A DNA stretch of 64,000 nt from an uncultured Oscillospiraceae bacterium (GCA_934565655.1 CAKTIE010000002.1:1-64000), one strand, 5' to 3'; counted from the first letter of the stretch, positions 53,160 through 62,767 are shown. Made by a program: numbers and translations. The notes: a model not told the origin generated them from the letters alone.

Positions 53160-54755
53160 TTACAGATGTTGATAAATTTCTGCGCCGCGGCCTTTCAGCC
53201 ACCGCAGCAGCACCAGCGCCAGCACGGCGAACAGCACCGTCGCCGCCAGCAGGAACGCCACCGCGCCCACACGGGCCATCAGGGCATAGTACAGGAAGCC
53301 CAGCGCCGCGGCCACCAGCCAGCCGCCGAACATGGACAGGAACACGGCCAGCCCCTGCTTGATGGGGGCCACCTCGCTGGTCCAGTTGAGATTGGGCCGC
53401 TTCAGGCCCATAAACAGGCCGAAGGCCGCCGTCAGCACCACATATACCATCGGCGTCACTACCATCATGATAATCTCCGGCAGCGCCGCGCCGGACACCG
53501 CCGCCACGCAGGCGGCGCATACCACCAGCGGCACCTCCGTCACCAGCAGGTGCAGTCTCAGCTTGGCCCGCAGCGCCTGCCACGGGGCGATGGGCAGCGA
53601 CTGGGCGATCCACAGGCTCTTGCCCTCCAGCGACACCGACGGGGTGCTGATATCGTTGCTGCCCGCCAGCAGGCACAGGCACAGCGCCGCCAGCACCGTC
53701 ACGAAGCCCTCGCCTCCGGCGAACAGGGCGTTCATCATCAGGAAGATCTCTCGGCCCTTGATGAGGGCCAGCACCGCCAGAACCAGCAGAAACACCGTGC
53801 CCAGGCCGCAGTTCAGCATATAGAGCGGGCTGGCGGTGAACCGGCCCAGCTCCTTGCGCAGCAGGGCGGTGTCGATGCTAGCCTGCTTGACGGCCTTCTC
53901 ATGATAAACCACCTTGGCGGTATTGCCGGAGGCGGTGGCGATCTTCAGAAAGCTGCGGGCGATGAGATACCACACCAGCGCCAGCAGGGCGATCACCACG
54001 GCGGAGACGATCAGCATGGCCACGCCGTCGCCGCAGGCCACCCGGCCGAACAGGTACAGGGGATATATCCCCCTGATCTTATTGCCCACATCCTCCGCGT
54101 TCAGCAGCAGGTCGGTGATCATGGCCTGAGAGCGGAAGCAGACGAAGTAGTACAGCCCGAAGAATACCAGCGACACCAGAACGGTGATAAAGCTCTTGCG
54201 CTTCAGCTTCAGGCTGATCTTGGCCACCACCCAGCCCAGGGCGCAGGACAGCGTCAGCACGAACAGGGAGATGTCCACCAGCAGCACCACGCCGCCCAGA
54301 ATACGTCCCGCCGTGGCGGGTACGGTGAACCAGTACACGAGGATGGCAGGCAGGATCACGATGCCGGAATACATCAGGCCCATGAGATAGACGCTCAGCA
54401 GCCGGGAGGTCATAATGACCCGCACAGGGATAGGCATGGACAGCAGCAGGTCGTTGTCCTTGGCCAGATAGAGGCCGGAATAGGTGTTGAACACACTGCC
54501 GAAGGCCCCCAGAAATACCGCCATCATGCCCATAATGACAAAGTACAGCCAGTCCATGTCCAGCGCCGCCAGCGGGCCGCACATGGTGTTGGACAGCACG
54601 CCGAACATACCGCCCAGCAGACCCGCCATCAGCAGCACGAACAGTACGATATAGCCGATGGTCGCGCCTCTGGTGCGTGCCTTGTTCTTCTTGGCGTCGT
54701 AGAAGTAGCTGCGGAAAATTTCAAAAAGCTGTTTTTTTACCAGAAGCTTCAGCAT
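53160..54755 (-). CDS. ABC-2 type transporter permease, 12-TM
   Basis: 531 residues from ATG 54755 (MLKLLVKKQLFEIFRSYF), overlapping the ATPase gene by 7 bases. About 12 hydrophobic segments are present (for example IGYIVLFVLLMAGLLGGMFG and SLFVLTLSCALGWVVAKISL). A charged cytoplasmic region with YHEKAVKQASIDTALLRKEL lies in the middle, and a conserved LPIAPWQALRAKL loop is typical of putative ABC exporters of this class. It pairs with the ATPase as an exporter whose substrate is unknown. A TetR gene opens the cluster. Confidence 0.88.
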   Translation of the reverse strand: MLKLLVKKQLFEIFRSYFYDAKKNKARTRGATIGYIVLFVLLMAGLLGGMFGVLSNTMCGPLAALDMDWLYFVIMGMMAVFLGAFGSVFNTYSGLYLAKDNDLLLSMPIPVRVIMTSRLLSVYLMGLMYSGIVILPAILVYWFTVPATAGRILGGVVLLVDISLFVLTLSCALGWVVAKISLKLKRKSFITVLVSLVFFGLYYFVCFRSQAMITDLLLNAEDVGNKIRGIYPLYLFGRVACGDGVAMLIVSAVVIALLALVWYLIARSFLKIATASGNTAKVVYHEKAVKQASIDTALLRKELGRFTASPLYMLNCGLGTVFLLVLAVLALIKGREIFLMMNALFAGGEGFVTVLAALCLCLLAGSNDISTPSVSLEGKSLWIAQSLPIAPWQALRAKLRLHLLVTEVPLVVCAACVAAVSGAALPEIIMMVVTPMVYVVLTAAFGLFMGLKRPNLNWTSEVAPIKQGLAVFLSMFGGWLVAAALGFLYYALMARVGAVAFLLAATVLFAVLALVLLRWLKGRGAEIYQHL

Positions 54756-55462
54756 TCTTCTCCCTCCAGTTCCAGAAAGACCTCTTCCAGACTGTCGTCG
54801 CCCTTGACCTCCTCCATGGTGCCGGAGCGGATCAGCTTGCCGCCCTTGATGATGGCCACCTTGTCGCACAGCTTTTCCGCCACCTCCAGCACATGAGTGG
54901 AGAAGAAGATGGCGCCGCCCTGATCGCAGACCTCCCGCATCATGCCCTTCAGCAGATGGGATGCCTTGGGATCAAGGCCCACAAAGGGCTCATCCATGAT
55001 GATGAGCTTCGGCTGGTGGAGCCACGCGGCGATGATGGCCAGCTTCTGCTTCATGCCGTGGGAATAGGCGGCGATGGGCTGGGCCAGATCGTCCGTCAGC
55101 TCAAAGGCGCCGGCATATCTGCGGATGCGCTCCTGCCGCTCCGCCGCGCCCACGCCGAAGATATCCGCCACGAAGTTCAGATACTTGATGCCGGTCATAA
55201 AGTCGTACAGATCCGGGTTGTCGGGGATATAGGCCAGCTCCCGCTTGCAGACCAGCGGCTCAACCTTGACGGAGTGGCCGTCGATGGTGATCTCGCCCTC
55301 GTCAAATTGCAGGATGCCCACCACGGATTTCAGCGTGGTGGTCTTGCCCGCGCCGTTGTGGCCGATAAAGCCGTAGATCTCACCGGCCGCGATGTGCAGA
55401 CTCAGGTCATCCACGGCCTTCTTCTCGCCGTAGCACTTGGTCAGATGTTGGATATATAGCAT
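54749..55462 (-). CDS. ABC transporter ATP-binding protein
   Basis: 237 residues from ATG 55462, behind gggaggaaa. Walker A is GHNGAGKTT, the Q-loop region YIPDNPDLYDFMTG, the signature YSHGMKQKLAIIAAWL (a SHGMKQ variant common in ABC-2 exporters), Walker B LIIMDEPFVGLDPKA, and the switch His FFSTHVLE. It drives the permease encoded downstream. The TetR gene lies 95 bases upstream on the same strand, with an inverted repeat between them. Confidence 0.94.
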   Translation of the reverse strand: MLYIQHLTKCYGEKKAVDDLSLHIAAGEIYGFIGHNGAGKTTTLKSVVGILQFDEGEITIDGHSVKVEPLVCKRELAYIPDNPDLYDFMTGIKYLNFVADIFGVGAAERQERIRRYAGAFELTDDLAQPIAAYSHGMKQKLAIIAAWLHQPKLIIMDEPFVGLDPKASHLLKGMMREVCDQGGAIFFSTHVLEVAEKLCDKVAIIKGGKLIRSGTMEEVKGDDSLEEVFLELEGEEC

Positions 55463-55507
55463 TTCGATTTCCTCCCTGTCAGTATGTCTTTTCCTGTATC
55501 CTATCAC

Positions 55508-55546
55508 ATAACGCAGCGTCACGAGCAATACCTGACGCTGCGTTAT
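55508..55546. promoter_or_regulatory. Perfect 14-bp inverted repeat between tetR and the ABC genes
   Basis: ataacgcagcgtca (55508-55521) and its exact complement (55533-55546) flank an 11-base centre. There is no T-run, so it could be a TetR operator or a hairpin stabilising the tetR message. Confidence 0.6.
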
Positions 55547-55557
55547 TTCTGCAAATA

Positions 55558-56214
55558 TCAAAGCTTGTGGCTCAGATCCGGCGCGGGCCACGGAAAGTCG
55601 GCGTCCGCGCTGCCGCGTGCCGCAGGCCGGATAGCCGCCTCCTGCGCCTTGTCGGAACGCAGCACGAAGATCATGCCCTGAAAGATCTCGCCCAGCTGCT
55701 GAGCGATCTCCTGCTCTGTAAAGGCACATACCTTCGCAGCGCACAGGGTACACATGCCGTAGGTGTAGATCCACATCTGGCGGAACAGGTGCGCCGCCTG
55801 CTGCCGGGTGGCGCGGTAATCCTGCATGATGATGGCGATATCGGTATCCGCGTCAAAGGGGATCTTCCGCAGCGCCGTATCCAGATCCACCCCGTGCATA
55901 TCCTGCATAAACAGCATCCGGAACAGCAGCGGCTCCTCCTGGGCAAACTTCACCCACTGCATACCCCGCCGCTTATAGGCGGGATGATACCGCTCCGCGT
56001 CGGCCATATAGCTGCCGAAGCAGGCCTCGGCCCGCTCCTTCACGGCGGCCTTCAGCTCCTCCATATCCCGGAACAGCGCAAAAATGGGCGACGGCGACGT
56101 GCCCAGCCGCTTGGCCACCTCGCGGGCCGTCAGCGCCTCCACGCCCTGCTCCCGTACCAGCTCGTAGGCGATGGCGATGATCTCGTCGCGTGTATACTTT
56201 GCTTTGGGCGGCAT
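55558..56214 (-). CDS. TetR-family transcriptional regulator
   Basis: 218 residues. The N-terminal HTH is YTRDEIIAIAYELVREQGVE followed by ALTAREVAKRLGTSPSPIF, with the usual tyrosine replaced (FALFRDMEEL). The C-terminal ligand domain contains the TetR_C blocks FGSYMADAERYHPAY and FMQDMHGVDLD. It has its own promoter (56261-56289) and is followed by the ABC-2 exporter genes it probably represses. The effector is unknown. Confidence 0.9.
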   Translation of the reverse strand: MPPKAKYTRDEIIAIAYELVREQGVEALTAREVAKRLGTSPSPIFALFRDMEELKAAVKERAEACFGSYMADAERYHPAYKRRGMQWVKFAQEEPLLFRMLFMQDMHGVDLDTALRKIPFDADTDIAIIMQDYRATRQQAAHLFRQMWIYTYGMCTLCAAKVCAFTEQEIAQQLGEIFQGMIFVLRSDKAQEAAIRPAARGSADADFPWPAPDLSHKL

Positions 56215-56260
56215 GATCCTGACCTCCTTGTTTCAAAACAGTCGTTACGAAACATGCGTT

Positions 56261-56289
56261 ATTTTATCAGCATGCTTCCCTTTTGTCAA
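56261..56289 (-). promoter_or_regulatory. Sigma-A promoter of the tetR gene
   Basis: A perfect TTGACA (56284-56289, minus) and TAAAAT (56261-56266) with a 17-base spacer. A GTTTC/GAAAC dyad downstream of the -10 may be an operator. Confidence 0.78.
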
Positions 56290-56313
56290 GTGTAAAATCT
56301 CCGAAAAATGGTA

Positions 56314-56343
56314 AAAGGCCCGGTTCCAGCAAACCGGGCCTTT
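56314..56343 (-). terminator. Terminator of the xpaC-telA-TPM operon
   Basis: aaaggcccggtt and aaccgggccttt pair around a 6-base loop. Confidence 0.85.
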
Positions 56344-56353
56344 CTCGCTTTTA

Positions 56354-57406
56354 TTACCGGTGTCCGCCGCCAAAGCCGCCGCCACCGAAACCACCGCGTC
56401 CTCCGCGGGAGCCACCGCCAAAGCCGCCGCGGCTGCCGCCGCTGAAGCCTCCGCCGCCGAAACCACCGGGGCGGCTGTTGAAGCTGCCGCCGGAACGGGG
56501 CGTGCTGCGGGGCGGACGGTAGCTTCCACCGCCACGGGGCGGACGGTAGCTTCCACCGCCACGGGGCGGCTGATACCCTCCGCCGCCCATGGGAGGCCGG
56601 GGACTTCCGCCGTAAGGCGCTCTGGGCTGCCGGGGCGGACGGGGACGCAGGGCGCGGCCCCAGAAAATAGGATAGTACACCGGGCGCACCACATTCACGG
56701 GCGCACCCACGATATACCGCCGCCGGTAGCGGTTGTACCGCACTCGATCCAGCAGTACCCAAACCACGAAGATAGCCACGATCAGCAGCACCACGCCGCC
56801 GAGAGAGACGCCGCCCGTTTTGGCCGAAGTGGGCGTCTTGGCCGTCCAGCCAAGGTCATTGCCGCTGCTGTAGGCGCTGCCGCTCTGCTGGGCCATCTGG
56901 CCGTAAAACACATCCGCCTGACGGAAGAAGGCCGTCACCGCGCCGTCAAAATCGCCGCTGTAATAGGTGTTTTCGATGGCGCTGCGCAGCTTCTGCTGCT
57001 GGGTATCGGTCATATATTGGCCCACATTGTCGCCGCGATAGACCTGCCAGTCGCCGTCCTTCACCAGCAGCAGGATCATGTCGTTAGCGCCAAGGCCCCA
57101 TTCCTTGCCCAGGGCAGCGGCGTACTCCTGATCCTTCCAGCCGTTCATATGCTCCACGGTGGCCACCGCCACCACGGCATAGTACTTCTCGTCCCAATCG
57201 GCATTGTACTGCCCGATCAGCTGCTCCGTCTCATCGCTGAGCAAGCCCGCGTCGTCGCAGATCCACTGACGGTACTTGACGTCCAGCAGCTCCGTGGGCT
57301 GCTTGGCCAGGAAGCTGTCCTTCCGGGCCATGCCGATGCAGATGCTGCCGATCACCGCCAGCACCAGCACCACCCACGCCACCGCGCGTTTTTGGAAAAA
57401 TTTCAT
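56354..57406 (-). CDS. TPM-domain protein with Gly/Arg/Pro-rich tail
   Basis: 350 residues. A signal-anchor (about 8-26) precedes a TPM (DUF477) domain at about 48-170: WICDDAGLLSDETEQLIGQY, VVAVATVEHMNGW, KEWGLGANDMILLLVKDGDW. A second membrane segment follows (about 200-220, GGVVLLIVAIFVVWVLL), and the last 120 residues are low-complexity, rich in Gly, Arg, Pro and Ser (repeated GGGSYRPPR). Some TPM proteins act as phosphatases or in photosystem repair; here the role is unknown. It is the last gene of the xpaC-telA-TPM unit. Confidence 0.85.
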   Translation of the reverse strand: MKFFQKRAVAWVVLVLAVIGSICIGMARKDSFLAKQPTELLDVKYRQWICDDAGLLSDETEQLIGQYNADWDEKYYAVVAVATVEHMNGWKDQEYAAALGKEWGLGANDMILLLVKDGDWQVYRGDNVGQYMTDTQQQKLRSAIENTYYSGDFDGAVTAFFRQADVFYGQMAQQSGSAYSSGNDLGWTAKTPTSAKTGGVSLGGVVLLIVAIFVVWVLLDRVRYNRYRRRYIVGAPVNVVRPVYYPIFWGRALRPRPPRQPRAPYGGSPRPPMGGGGYQPPRGGGSYRPPRGGGSYRPPRSTPRSGGSFNSRPGGFGGGGFSGGSRGGFGGGSRGGRGGFGGGGFGGGHR

Positions 57407-57454
57407 GGGATATTCCTCCTTTCGGAAGGAGATTGGTTGGCCGATTTTCTTCTG

Positions 57455-58627
57455 TTACCCTCTCAGCTCCATCAGCTTCTGCTTCAGCTCGCCCTCGATG
57501 CGGCCCAACTCGGCTTCCGCCTCCTTGCGCTTGGCAGCGCCCTCCTTCTGGATACGGGCCACCTCGTCCAGGGTGGAGATCAGCTGTTCATTGGTATGCT
57601 GCAGGGTCTCGATATCCACAACGCTACGCTCCGCCTCCTTGGCGGTGGCGATGGTTCCCATCTTCAGGGTATCGGCGTTCTTCTTCAGCAGCTCGTTGGT
57701 CATTTCGGTAACGGCGTTCTGGGCGGCGGTGGCCTGACGGCTGTGCTCCATACCCAGCGCCAGCACCATCTGGCTCTTCCACAGGGGGATGGTGTTCACC
57801 AGCGAGGACTGGATCTTCTCGATCATCAGGGTGTCGTTATTCTGCAGCAGACGGGTCTGGGGGCCCATCTGGATGGACACCATGCGGGTCAGCTCCAGAT
57901 CGTGGAGCTTCTTCTCGAACCGGTCACACATGCTGACCAGATCGTTATAAGCCTGGGCATCCTCGGCAAGGCCGGACTGCTCCGCCTTCTTCCGCAGCTC
58001 CTCCAGCTCACCGGCACGCACGTCCGCCAGACGCTTCTTACCGGCCAGGATGTACATGGTCAGCTCCTTATAATACTTCAGGTTCAGCTCATACATCTGG
58101 TCGAACATGGCCACGTCCTTCAGCAGCGTGATCTGATGGTTCTCCAGATTCTGGGCGATCTTGTCCACGTTGGCCTCCACCTTATTATACTGGGCCTTCA
58201 TGGTCTCGATGCGGTTGCCGGTCTTTTTGAACAGGCCCGCCAAGCCCTTCTTCTCCTCCGGTGCGCCGAAGCCCTTCAGCTCCACCACCAGACGGCTCAG
58301 ATCCTCACCAATCTCGCCCATATCCTTGTTGCGGACGTTGACCAGCGCGCTCTCCGAGAAGGAAGCCACGCTCTTCTGGGCCGCTGCGCCGTACTGCAGC
58401 ACCTGATTGGTGTCCCGCACGTCGATCTTCTTGGAAAACTCGTTGACAGCGGCGCGCTCCTGCTCCGTCAGCATGCTGTCATCCAACACCACCGGCTCCA
58501 CTTCCTTTTTCACCTCAGGGGCGGCAGGCGTTGCGGGTGCTTCCGGGGTCAGGGTCAGGGTGGGGATCTCCGCCGCAGCGGCAGTATCGGGAGCCAGCGT
58601 CAGTTCGGGCATGTTGTTGTCAGTCAT
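57455..58627 (-). CDS. telA: Toxic anion resistance protein, TelA/KlaA family
   Basis: 390 residues, nearly all helical. An Ala/Pro-rich N-terminus (about 10-45) precedes the TelA domain: FSESALVNVRNKDMGEIGEDL, SRLVVELKGF, LFKKTGNRIETMKAQYNKVE, KDVAMFDQMYELNLKYYKEL and IPLWKSQMVLALGMEHSRQA. The name comes from tellurite resistance, but chromosomal homologues more often relate to envelope or stress functions. It follows xpaC by 48 bases, a frequent pairing in Firmicutes (yceG/yceH-like). Confidence 0.92.
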   Translation of the reverse strand: MTDNNMPELTLAPDTAAAAEIPTLTLTPEAPATPAAPEVKKEVEPVVLDDSMLTEQERAAVNEFSKKIDVRDTNQVLQYGAAAQKSVASFSESALVNVRNKDMGEIGEDLSRLVVELKGFGAPEEKKGLAGLFKKTGNRIETMKAQYNKVEANVDKIAQNLENHQITLLKDVAMFDQMYELNLKYYKELTMYILAGKKRLADVRAGELEELRKKAEQSGLAEDAQAYNDLVSMCDRFEKKLHDLELTRMVSIQMGPQTRLLQNNDTLMIEKIQSSLVNTIPLWKSQMVLALGMEHSRQATAAQNAVTEMTNELLKKNADTLKMGTIATAKEAERSVVDIETLQHTNEQLISTLDEVARIQKEGAAKRKEAEAELGRIEGELKQKLMELRG

Positions 58628-58675
58628 TGTTTTGATTCCTTTCTGTATATATTCGACATAAAATTACAAACAGTA

Positions 58676-59386
58676 TCAAAGTTCCAGGGTGATCCCGCCG
58701 CCTTCCGGCTCGCTCCCGGCCGGTTCGGTCTGCGGCTGGGCCGCGCCGTGGAGGGGATCGTCCGTCAGACCCTCGCGGGCCATCATGTTCTCCAGCACCA
58801 CCATGTCGGTGGAGATATCCATGGCCTCCGCGCCGAACAGGTTGTCCAGCTGCTTTTCAAAAGCCTTGATGATGGTGTCCATCATACCCTCCACCTTATG
58901 CATGGTGGAGGTGATGTTCTCACCGGCCACCCCCTGCTCGCCCATGCGGTCATAGGCGTTGAGGATCTTCAGCGTGGTGGGCAGGTAGTAATTCATGAAC
59001 TTGCGGATCTGGGGCAGCTTCTCCGGGTTCTGCTCCACCTGGGCAAAGATCTTCCCCGCCAGCTGCTGCAAACGGACGATCTGCGCGGAGATGGTGGGGT
59101 CGGCGATGTTGTCGTCCAGCCGCTTCATCTCGGCAATGGCCTTTTTGCCGTCCTCGATCATCTTATCCAGCTCCGGATTACCGGTGGTCTTGGGCTCCTC
59201 CGGCACCTCCTCCACCGTATCCCGGCAGAACAGGCGGGCCACGATGCCCACCACCGCACCGGCGGCGGCCGCCAGCAGGAAATGGGGCAGCTTATACAGC
59301 GGAAACAGCAGGGCATACAGCAGCCATGTCACCGCCACCGCGTACAGCGGGATGGCGGACCTATGAACGATTTTTTTCAACTCCAT
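58676..59386 (-). CDS. xpaC: XpaC-family (5-bromo-4-chloroindolyl phosphate hydrolysis) protein
   Basis: 236 residues. Two N-terminal membrane segments (about 12-31 and 35-52) are followed by the XpaC helical region: LDKMIEDGKKAIAEMKRLDD, RKFMNYYLPTTLKILNAYDR and the C-terminal VLENMMAREGL. The family name reflects an old phosphatase screen and says little of the actual role. It is first in the operon, downstream of a consensus sigma-A promoter, and is followed by telA. Confidence 0.88.
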   Translation of the reverse strand: MELKKIVHRSAIPLYAVAVTWLLYALLFPLYKLPHFLLAAAAGAVVGIVARLFCRDTVEEVPEEPKTTGNPELDKMIEDGKKAIAEMKRLDDNIADPTISAQIVRLQQLAGKIFAQVEQNPEKLPQIRKFMNYYLPTTLKILNAYDRMGEQGVAGENITSTMHKVEGMMDTIIKAFEKQLDNLFGAEAMDISTDMVVLENMMAREGLTDDPLHGAAQPQTEPAGSEPEGGGITLEL

Positions 59387-59433
59387 CGCCTCCGTTCCAC
59401 GAATGGATCAGGATAAATACTTTTACAAGGTAC

Positions 59434-59462
59434 ATTATATCCCAACCGCTATGTCTGGTCAA
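59434..59462 (-). promoter_or_regulatory. Sigma-A promoter of the xpaC operon
   Basis: TTGACC (59457-59462, minus) and a perfect TATAAT (59434-59439) with a 17-base spacer. Confidence 0.82.
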
Positions 59463-59488
59463 GAAAAAGAGACGGGACATCCCGTCTC
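59463..59488 (-). terminator. Terminator of the DUF6512 gene
   Basis: gagacggg and cccgtctc pair around a 4-base loop, followed on the minus strand by TTTTTCTT. It abuts the xpaC promoter. Confidence 0.75.
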
Positions 59489-59494
59489 CTTTCA

Positions 59495-60043
59495 TTATTC
59501 TCCGTTTACGGGCAGGCCGGTCGTTCCGTTGGTGGGGTCGATAAAGATGGGCAGCACCGGCGGGTCATATGTCCACCACACGAACAGCGCCCATACGCCC
59601 AGCAGAAGCAGCAGGCCCAGCGCCGACCACAGAAGGCCGCTCCCCTTTCCGCCCGCCATGATCCGCCAGGACACCCACGCGCCCAGCAACACCGCCGCCT
59701 GAAACAGTACCACATCCACGATCATGCTGCCGACGCCCAGCGCCCCGGTATAGGTATAGTACACGGCAGGGATCAGCACCACGCCCGCCAGAAGGCCCAT
59801 GGCCCGGGCCAGCAGCACCGGGCGGCGGCTGTCCCGCAGCACCACCGCCTCCACCAGCGACCACACCACCCACGGGATCACCAGCAGCTTCATATGCTCC
59901 CATGTGGATTCGTTGACGGCGGCAAACGCCGCCACGATCCGGTTCTCTCCGCTCCAGTCAAAAACGAAATGCAGCAGGTTGCCGAAGATCAGCGTGATAA
60001 ACAGCCCCGCCAGCTCCCACTTGCGCCACTTTCTGTCGGCCAT
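59495..60043 (-). CDS. DUF6512-like membrane protein
   Basis: 182 residues from ATG 60043, 8 bases after gggagg. Five to six hydrophobic segments are present (LAGLFITLIFGNLLHFVFDW, then later LGLLAGVVLIPAVYYTYTG and LLWSALGLLLLLGVWALFVW). The AAVNESTWEHMKLL block after the first helix is the hallmark I associate with this family. Function is unknown. It is a single gene between the xpaC operon and hppA. Confidence 0.75.
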   Translation of the reverse strand: MADRKWRKWELAGLFITLIFGNLLHFVFDWSGENRIVAAFAAVNESTWEHMKLLVIPWVVWSLVEAVVLRDSRRPVLLARAMGLLAGVVLIPAVYYTYTGALGVGSMIVDVVLFQAAVLLGAWVSWRIMAGGKGSGLLWSALGLLLLLGVWALFVWWTYDPPVLPIFIDPTNGTTGLPVNGE

Positions 60044-60111
60044 GGCAGACCCTCCCATCCTTGTACGGCTTGCAGGACTATTGTACGCGGAAATTTTCGG
60101 ATCTATACACG

Positions 60112-60147
60112 AAAAAAGAGCCGCTGTGTGATCACACAGCGGCTCTT
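60112..60147 (-). terminator. Terminator of the pyrophosphatase gene
   Basis: A perfect 32-base palindrome (aagagccgctgtgtga and its complement, 60116-60147) followed by T residues on the minus strand. Confidence 0.85.
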
Positions 60148-60161
60148 GCAGAATGAACTTT

Positions 60162-62252
60162 TTACAGGATGGAGAAGTTGACCACCAGACCGGCGAACAC
60201 GATGGAGACCATGCTCAGCAGCTTGATGAGGATGTTGATGGCGGGGCCGGAGGTATCCTTGAAGGGATCGCCTACGGTGTCGCCCACGACGCCGGCCTTG
60301 TGGCATTCACTGCCCTTGCCGCCGAAGTTGCCCGCCTCGATGTACTTCTTGGCGTTGTCCCACGCGCCGCCGGCGTTGGCCATGTAGATGGCCATCAGGA
60401 AGCCGGTAACGGTAGCGCCCGCCAGCAGACCCACAACGCCCTTATAGCCCAGGATCATACCCACCACGATGGGGGTGACCACGGCGATAACGGTCGGCAG
60501 CACCATTTCCTTCAGGCTGGCCTTGGTGCACAGATCCACGCAGCGTGCGTAGTCAGGATCGGCCTTGCCTTCCATCAGACCGGCGATCTCCTTGAACTGG
60601 CGGCGGACCTCCATGACCACGCTCTGGGCGGCACGGCCCACGGAGTTCATGGTCAGAGCGGCAAATACGAAAGGCAGGCAGGCGCCGATGAACAGGCCCA
60701 CCAGAACCAGCGGGTTCATCAGGGAGAAATCGTTGAAAGTGACATCAGCCGCGCCCACTTCCTTGACCTTCTCGATATAGGAGGCCATCAGGGCCAGAGC
60801 GGTCAGGGCGGCGGAGCCAATGGCGAAGCCCTTGCCGGTGGCGGCGGTGGTGTTGCCCAGGGAGTCCAGCGCGTCGGTGCGCTGACGGACCTCGGGATCC
60901 AGACCGGCCATCTCAGCGATGCCGCCGGCGTTATCGGCCACGGGGCCGTAAGCGTCGGTGGCCAAGGTGATGCCCAGGGTGCTCAGCATGCCGACAGCGG
61001 CCAGCGCGATGCCGTACAGGCCCATACCGGCGCTCTGCGCGCCGCCGGACAGGAAGAAGGCCAGCAGGATGCAGACGGCCACAATGATGATAGGCAGAGC
61101 GGTGGACAGCATGCCCAGGCCCAGACCGCCGATGATGATGGTGGCGGAGCCGGTCTGGCTCTTGCTGCTCAGCTCCTGCGTAGGCTTATAGGTGTCGGAG
61201 GTATAGTACTCAGTGGCCTTGCCGATCAGCACACCGGCCACCAGACCGGACAGAATGGCCACATACAGGCCCCAGTGCTGCAGACCCAGCAGAGCCCACA
61301 CCAGGAAGAAGGAGATAATAGCGATCAGCACGGCAGACAGGTTGGTGCCGCGGGACAGGGCCTTCAGCAGAGTACGTTGGTCGGCGTTCTCCTCGGTCTT
61401 GACGAAGAAGGAGCCAAAGATGGAGCACAGGATGCCCACGGCAGCCATGACCATGGGGATAGCCATAGCCTTGAAGGCCTCGTCAGCGAAAGCGGCCACG
61501 CCCAGCGCGGAGGCGGAAATGATGGAGCCCACATAGGACTCGTACAGGTCGGCGCCCATACCGGCCACATCGCCCACGTTGTCGCCCACGTTGTCTGCGA
61601 TAACGGCGGGGTTGCGGGGATCGTCCTCAGGGATACCGGCTTCCACCTTGCCCACCAGGTCGGCGCCCACGTCGGCAGCCTTGGTGAAGATGCCGCCGCC
61701 CACACGGGCGAACAGTGCCATGGAGCTGGCGCCCATACCGAAGGTCAGCATGGCGCTGGTGATGTCAGCGGCCTCCAGCTTGAACACGAAGCGCAGCAGC
61801 ATGAACCACACAGAGATATCAAACAGGCCCAGGCCCACCACGGTGAAGCCCATGACGGAGCCGGCGGAGAACGCCACCCGCAGGCCCTTGTTCAGGCCGT
61901 CCTGGCAGGCGTTGGCGGTGCGGCAGTTGGCCTTGGTGGCAATGCGCATGCCCACGAAGCCGCTGAGGCCGGAGAAGAAGCCGCCGGTCAGGAACGCGAA
62001 GGGCACGAACCAGGTCAGCAGGCCGCAGGCTGCCATGATGCACAGCACCACGATCATGCAGGCAAAGAAAATGCCCACCACGGTGTACTGCCGCTTCAGG
62101 TACGCATTGGCGCCCTCGCGGATGGAGCGGGAGATCTTGCTCATCAGAGGGGTACCCTCGTCAAAGCTCAGCACGCGCTTGCCCGTGATAAACGCGAACA
62201 GCAGCGCGATGATCGAGCCAGCAAACGTGGCTAAGACCAGATATTTTTCCAT
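60162..62252 (-). CDS. hppA: Membrane-bound ion-pumping pyrophosphatase, potassium-type
   Basis: 696 residues, about 16 membrane segments. The catalytic loop [18 protein letters not shown], followed by [15 protein letters not shown], binds Mg-pyrophosphate. Further signatures are TKAADVGAD, the second acidic loop [19 protein letters not shown], and [20 protein letters not shown]. The [10 protein letters not shown] segment has Ala where potassium-independent enzymes have Lys, indicating the potassium-dependent class. It couples pyrophosphate hydrolysis to pumping of Na+ or H+; which ion cannot be safely read. It is monocistronic. Confidence 0.95.
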   Translation of the reverse strand: MEKYLVLATFAGSIIALLFAFITGKRVLSFDEGTPLMSKISRSIREGANAYLKRQYTVVGIFFACMIVVLCIMAACGLLTWFVPFAFLTGGFFSGLSGFVGMRIATKANCRTANACQDGLNKGLRVAFSAGSVMGFTVVGLGLFDISVWFMLLRFVFKLEAADITSAMLTFGMGASSMALFARVGGGIFTKAADVGADLVGKVEAGIPEDDPRNPAVIADNVGDNVGDVAGMGADLYESYVGSIISASALGVAAFADEAFKAMAIPMVMAAVGILCSIFGSFFVKTEENADQRTLLKALSRGTNLSAVLIAIISFFLVWALLGLQHWGLYVAILSGLVAGVLIGKATEYYTSDTYKPTQELSSKSQTGSATIIIGGLGLGMLSTALPIIIVAVCILLAFFLSGGAQSAGMGLYGIALAAVGMLSTLGITLATDAYGPVADNAGGIAEMAGLDPEVRQRTDALDSLGNTTAATGKGFAIGSAALTALALMASYIEKVKEVGAADVTFNDFSLMNPLVLVGLFIGACLPFVFAALTMNSVGRAAQSVVMEVRRQFKEIAGLMEGKADPDYARCVDLCTKASLKEMVLPTVIAVVTPIVVGMILGYKGVVGLLAGATVTGFLMAIYMANAGGAWDNAKKYIEAGNFGGKGSECHKAGVVGDTVGDPFKDTSGPAINILIKLLSMVSIVFAGLVVNFSIL

Positions 62253-62314
62253 AATGTGTTTTCCTCTTTCTCCCCCTTTCCACAGGGGGATCTTTCTTTT
62301 TTGTTCCGCACTAT

Positions 62315-62344
62315 ATTATAATAAAAAGTCACTTTTTCCGTCAA
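62315..62344 (-). promoter_or_regulatory. Sigma-A promoter of hppA
   Basis: TTGACG (62339-62344, minus) and a perfect TATAAT (62315-62320) with an 18-base spacer, about 60 bases before hppA. Confidence 0.7.
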
Positions 62345-62720
62345 GTTTTCAAACTTTTTTTCAATCTCACAAATTTTTTATGTGACTTTTCCGTCGTTTT
62401 TAACAAAAACATTTTTTCGTTTAACAACTCCAAAAATCCCTTTCATTTCCATATTTCGCAATTATCCTTCAAATTTTCGCCAAAAAAATGCATTTTACAG
62501 GCATTAGCTCTACTTAATTCTCACATAAGAATATTTTTTCGTCATGTTTGGCGCAAAAACAGCAACAAATATTTTTCGTTTTTTCAGTTTTTTATCCGAA
62601 TTCATCGTTTTTATTCTCAATTCTACTCTGAGTCTACCATTATCTGCCTTTGTGTTTTTGCACAATGCGTATTTTACGACTTATCCCGGAGTCCCATTTG
62701 CCGCGGCAGAGAATAATACA
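62345..62720. other. AT-rich intergenic stretch without a gene
   Basis: About 375 bases with long T and A tracts, far more AT-rich than the rest of the window. No frame has a ribosome site or a recognisable product. It lies upstream of the hppA promoter and downstream of the TRAP permease terminator. A few short repeats of catttttt and aatattttt occur; no function is evident. Confidence 0.5.
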
Positions 62721-62721
62721 A

Positions 62722-62751
62722 AATGCCCACCGCCGCAAGACGGTGAGCATT
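62722..62751 (-). terminator. Terminator of the TRAP permease gene
   Basis: aatgc-caccg pairs with cggtg-gcatt around an 8-base loop with one internal mismatch, followed by TTTTG on the minus strand. Confidence 0.7.
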
Positions 62752-62767
62752 CTGTTCAGAAAGGAGA

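Noticed and set aside
56360..59416. Very long open frame (1018 codons) on the plus strand across the TPM, telA and xpaC genes
   Set aside because: It spans three well-supported minus-strand genes and reads His/Leu/Gln-rich sequence; it is an antisense shadow caused by GC-rich codon bias.
60153..62234. 693-codon plus-strand frame opposite hppA
   Set aside because: Exact antisense of a clear membrane pyrophosphatase; Gly/His/Gln-rich translation with no domain.
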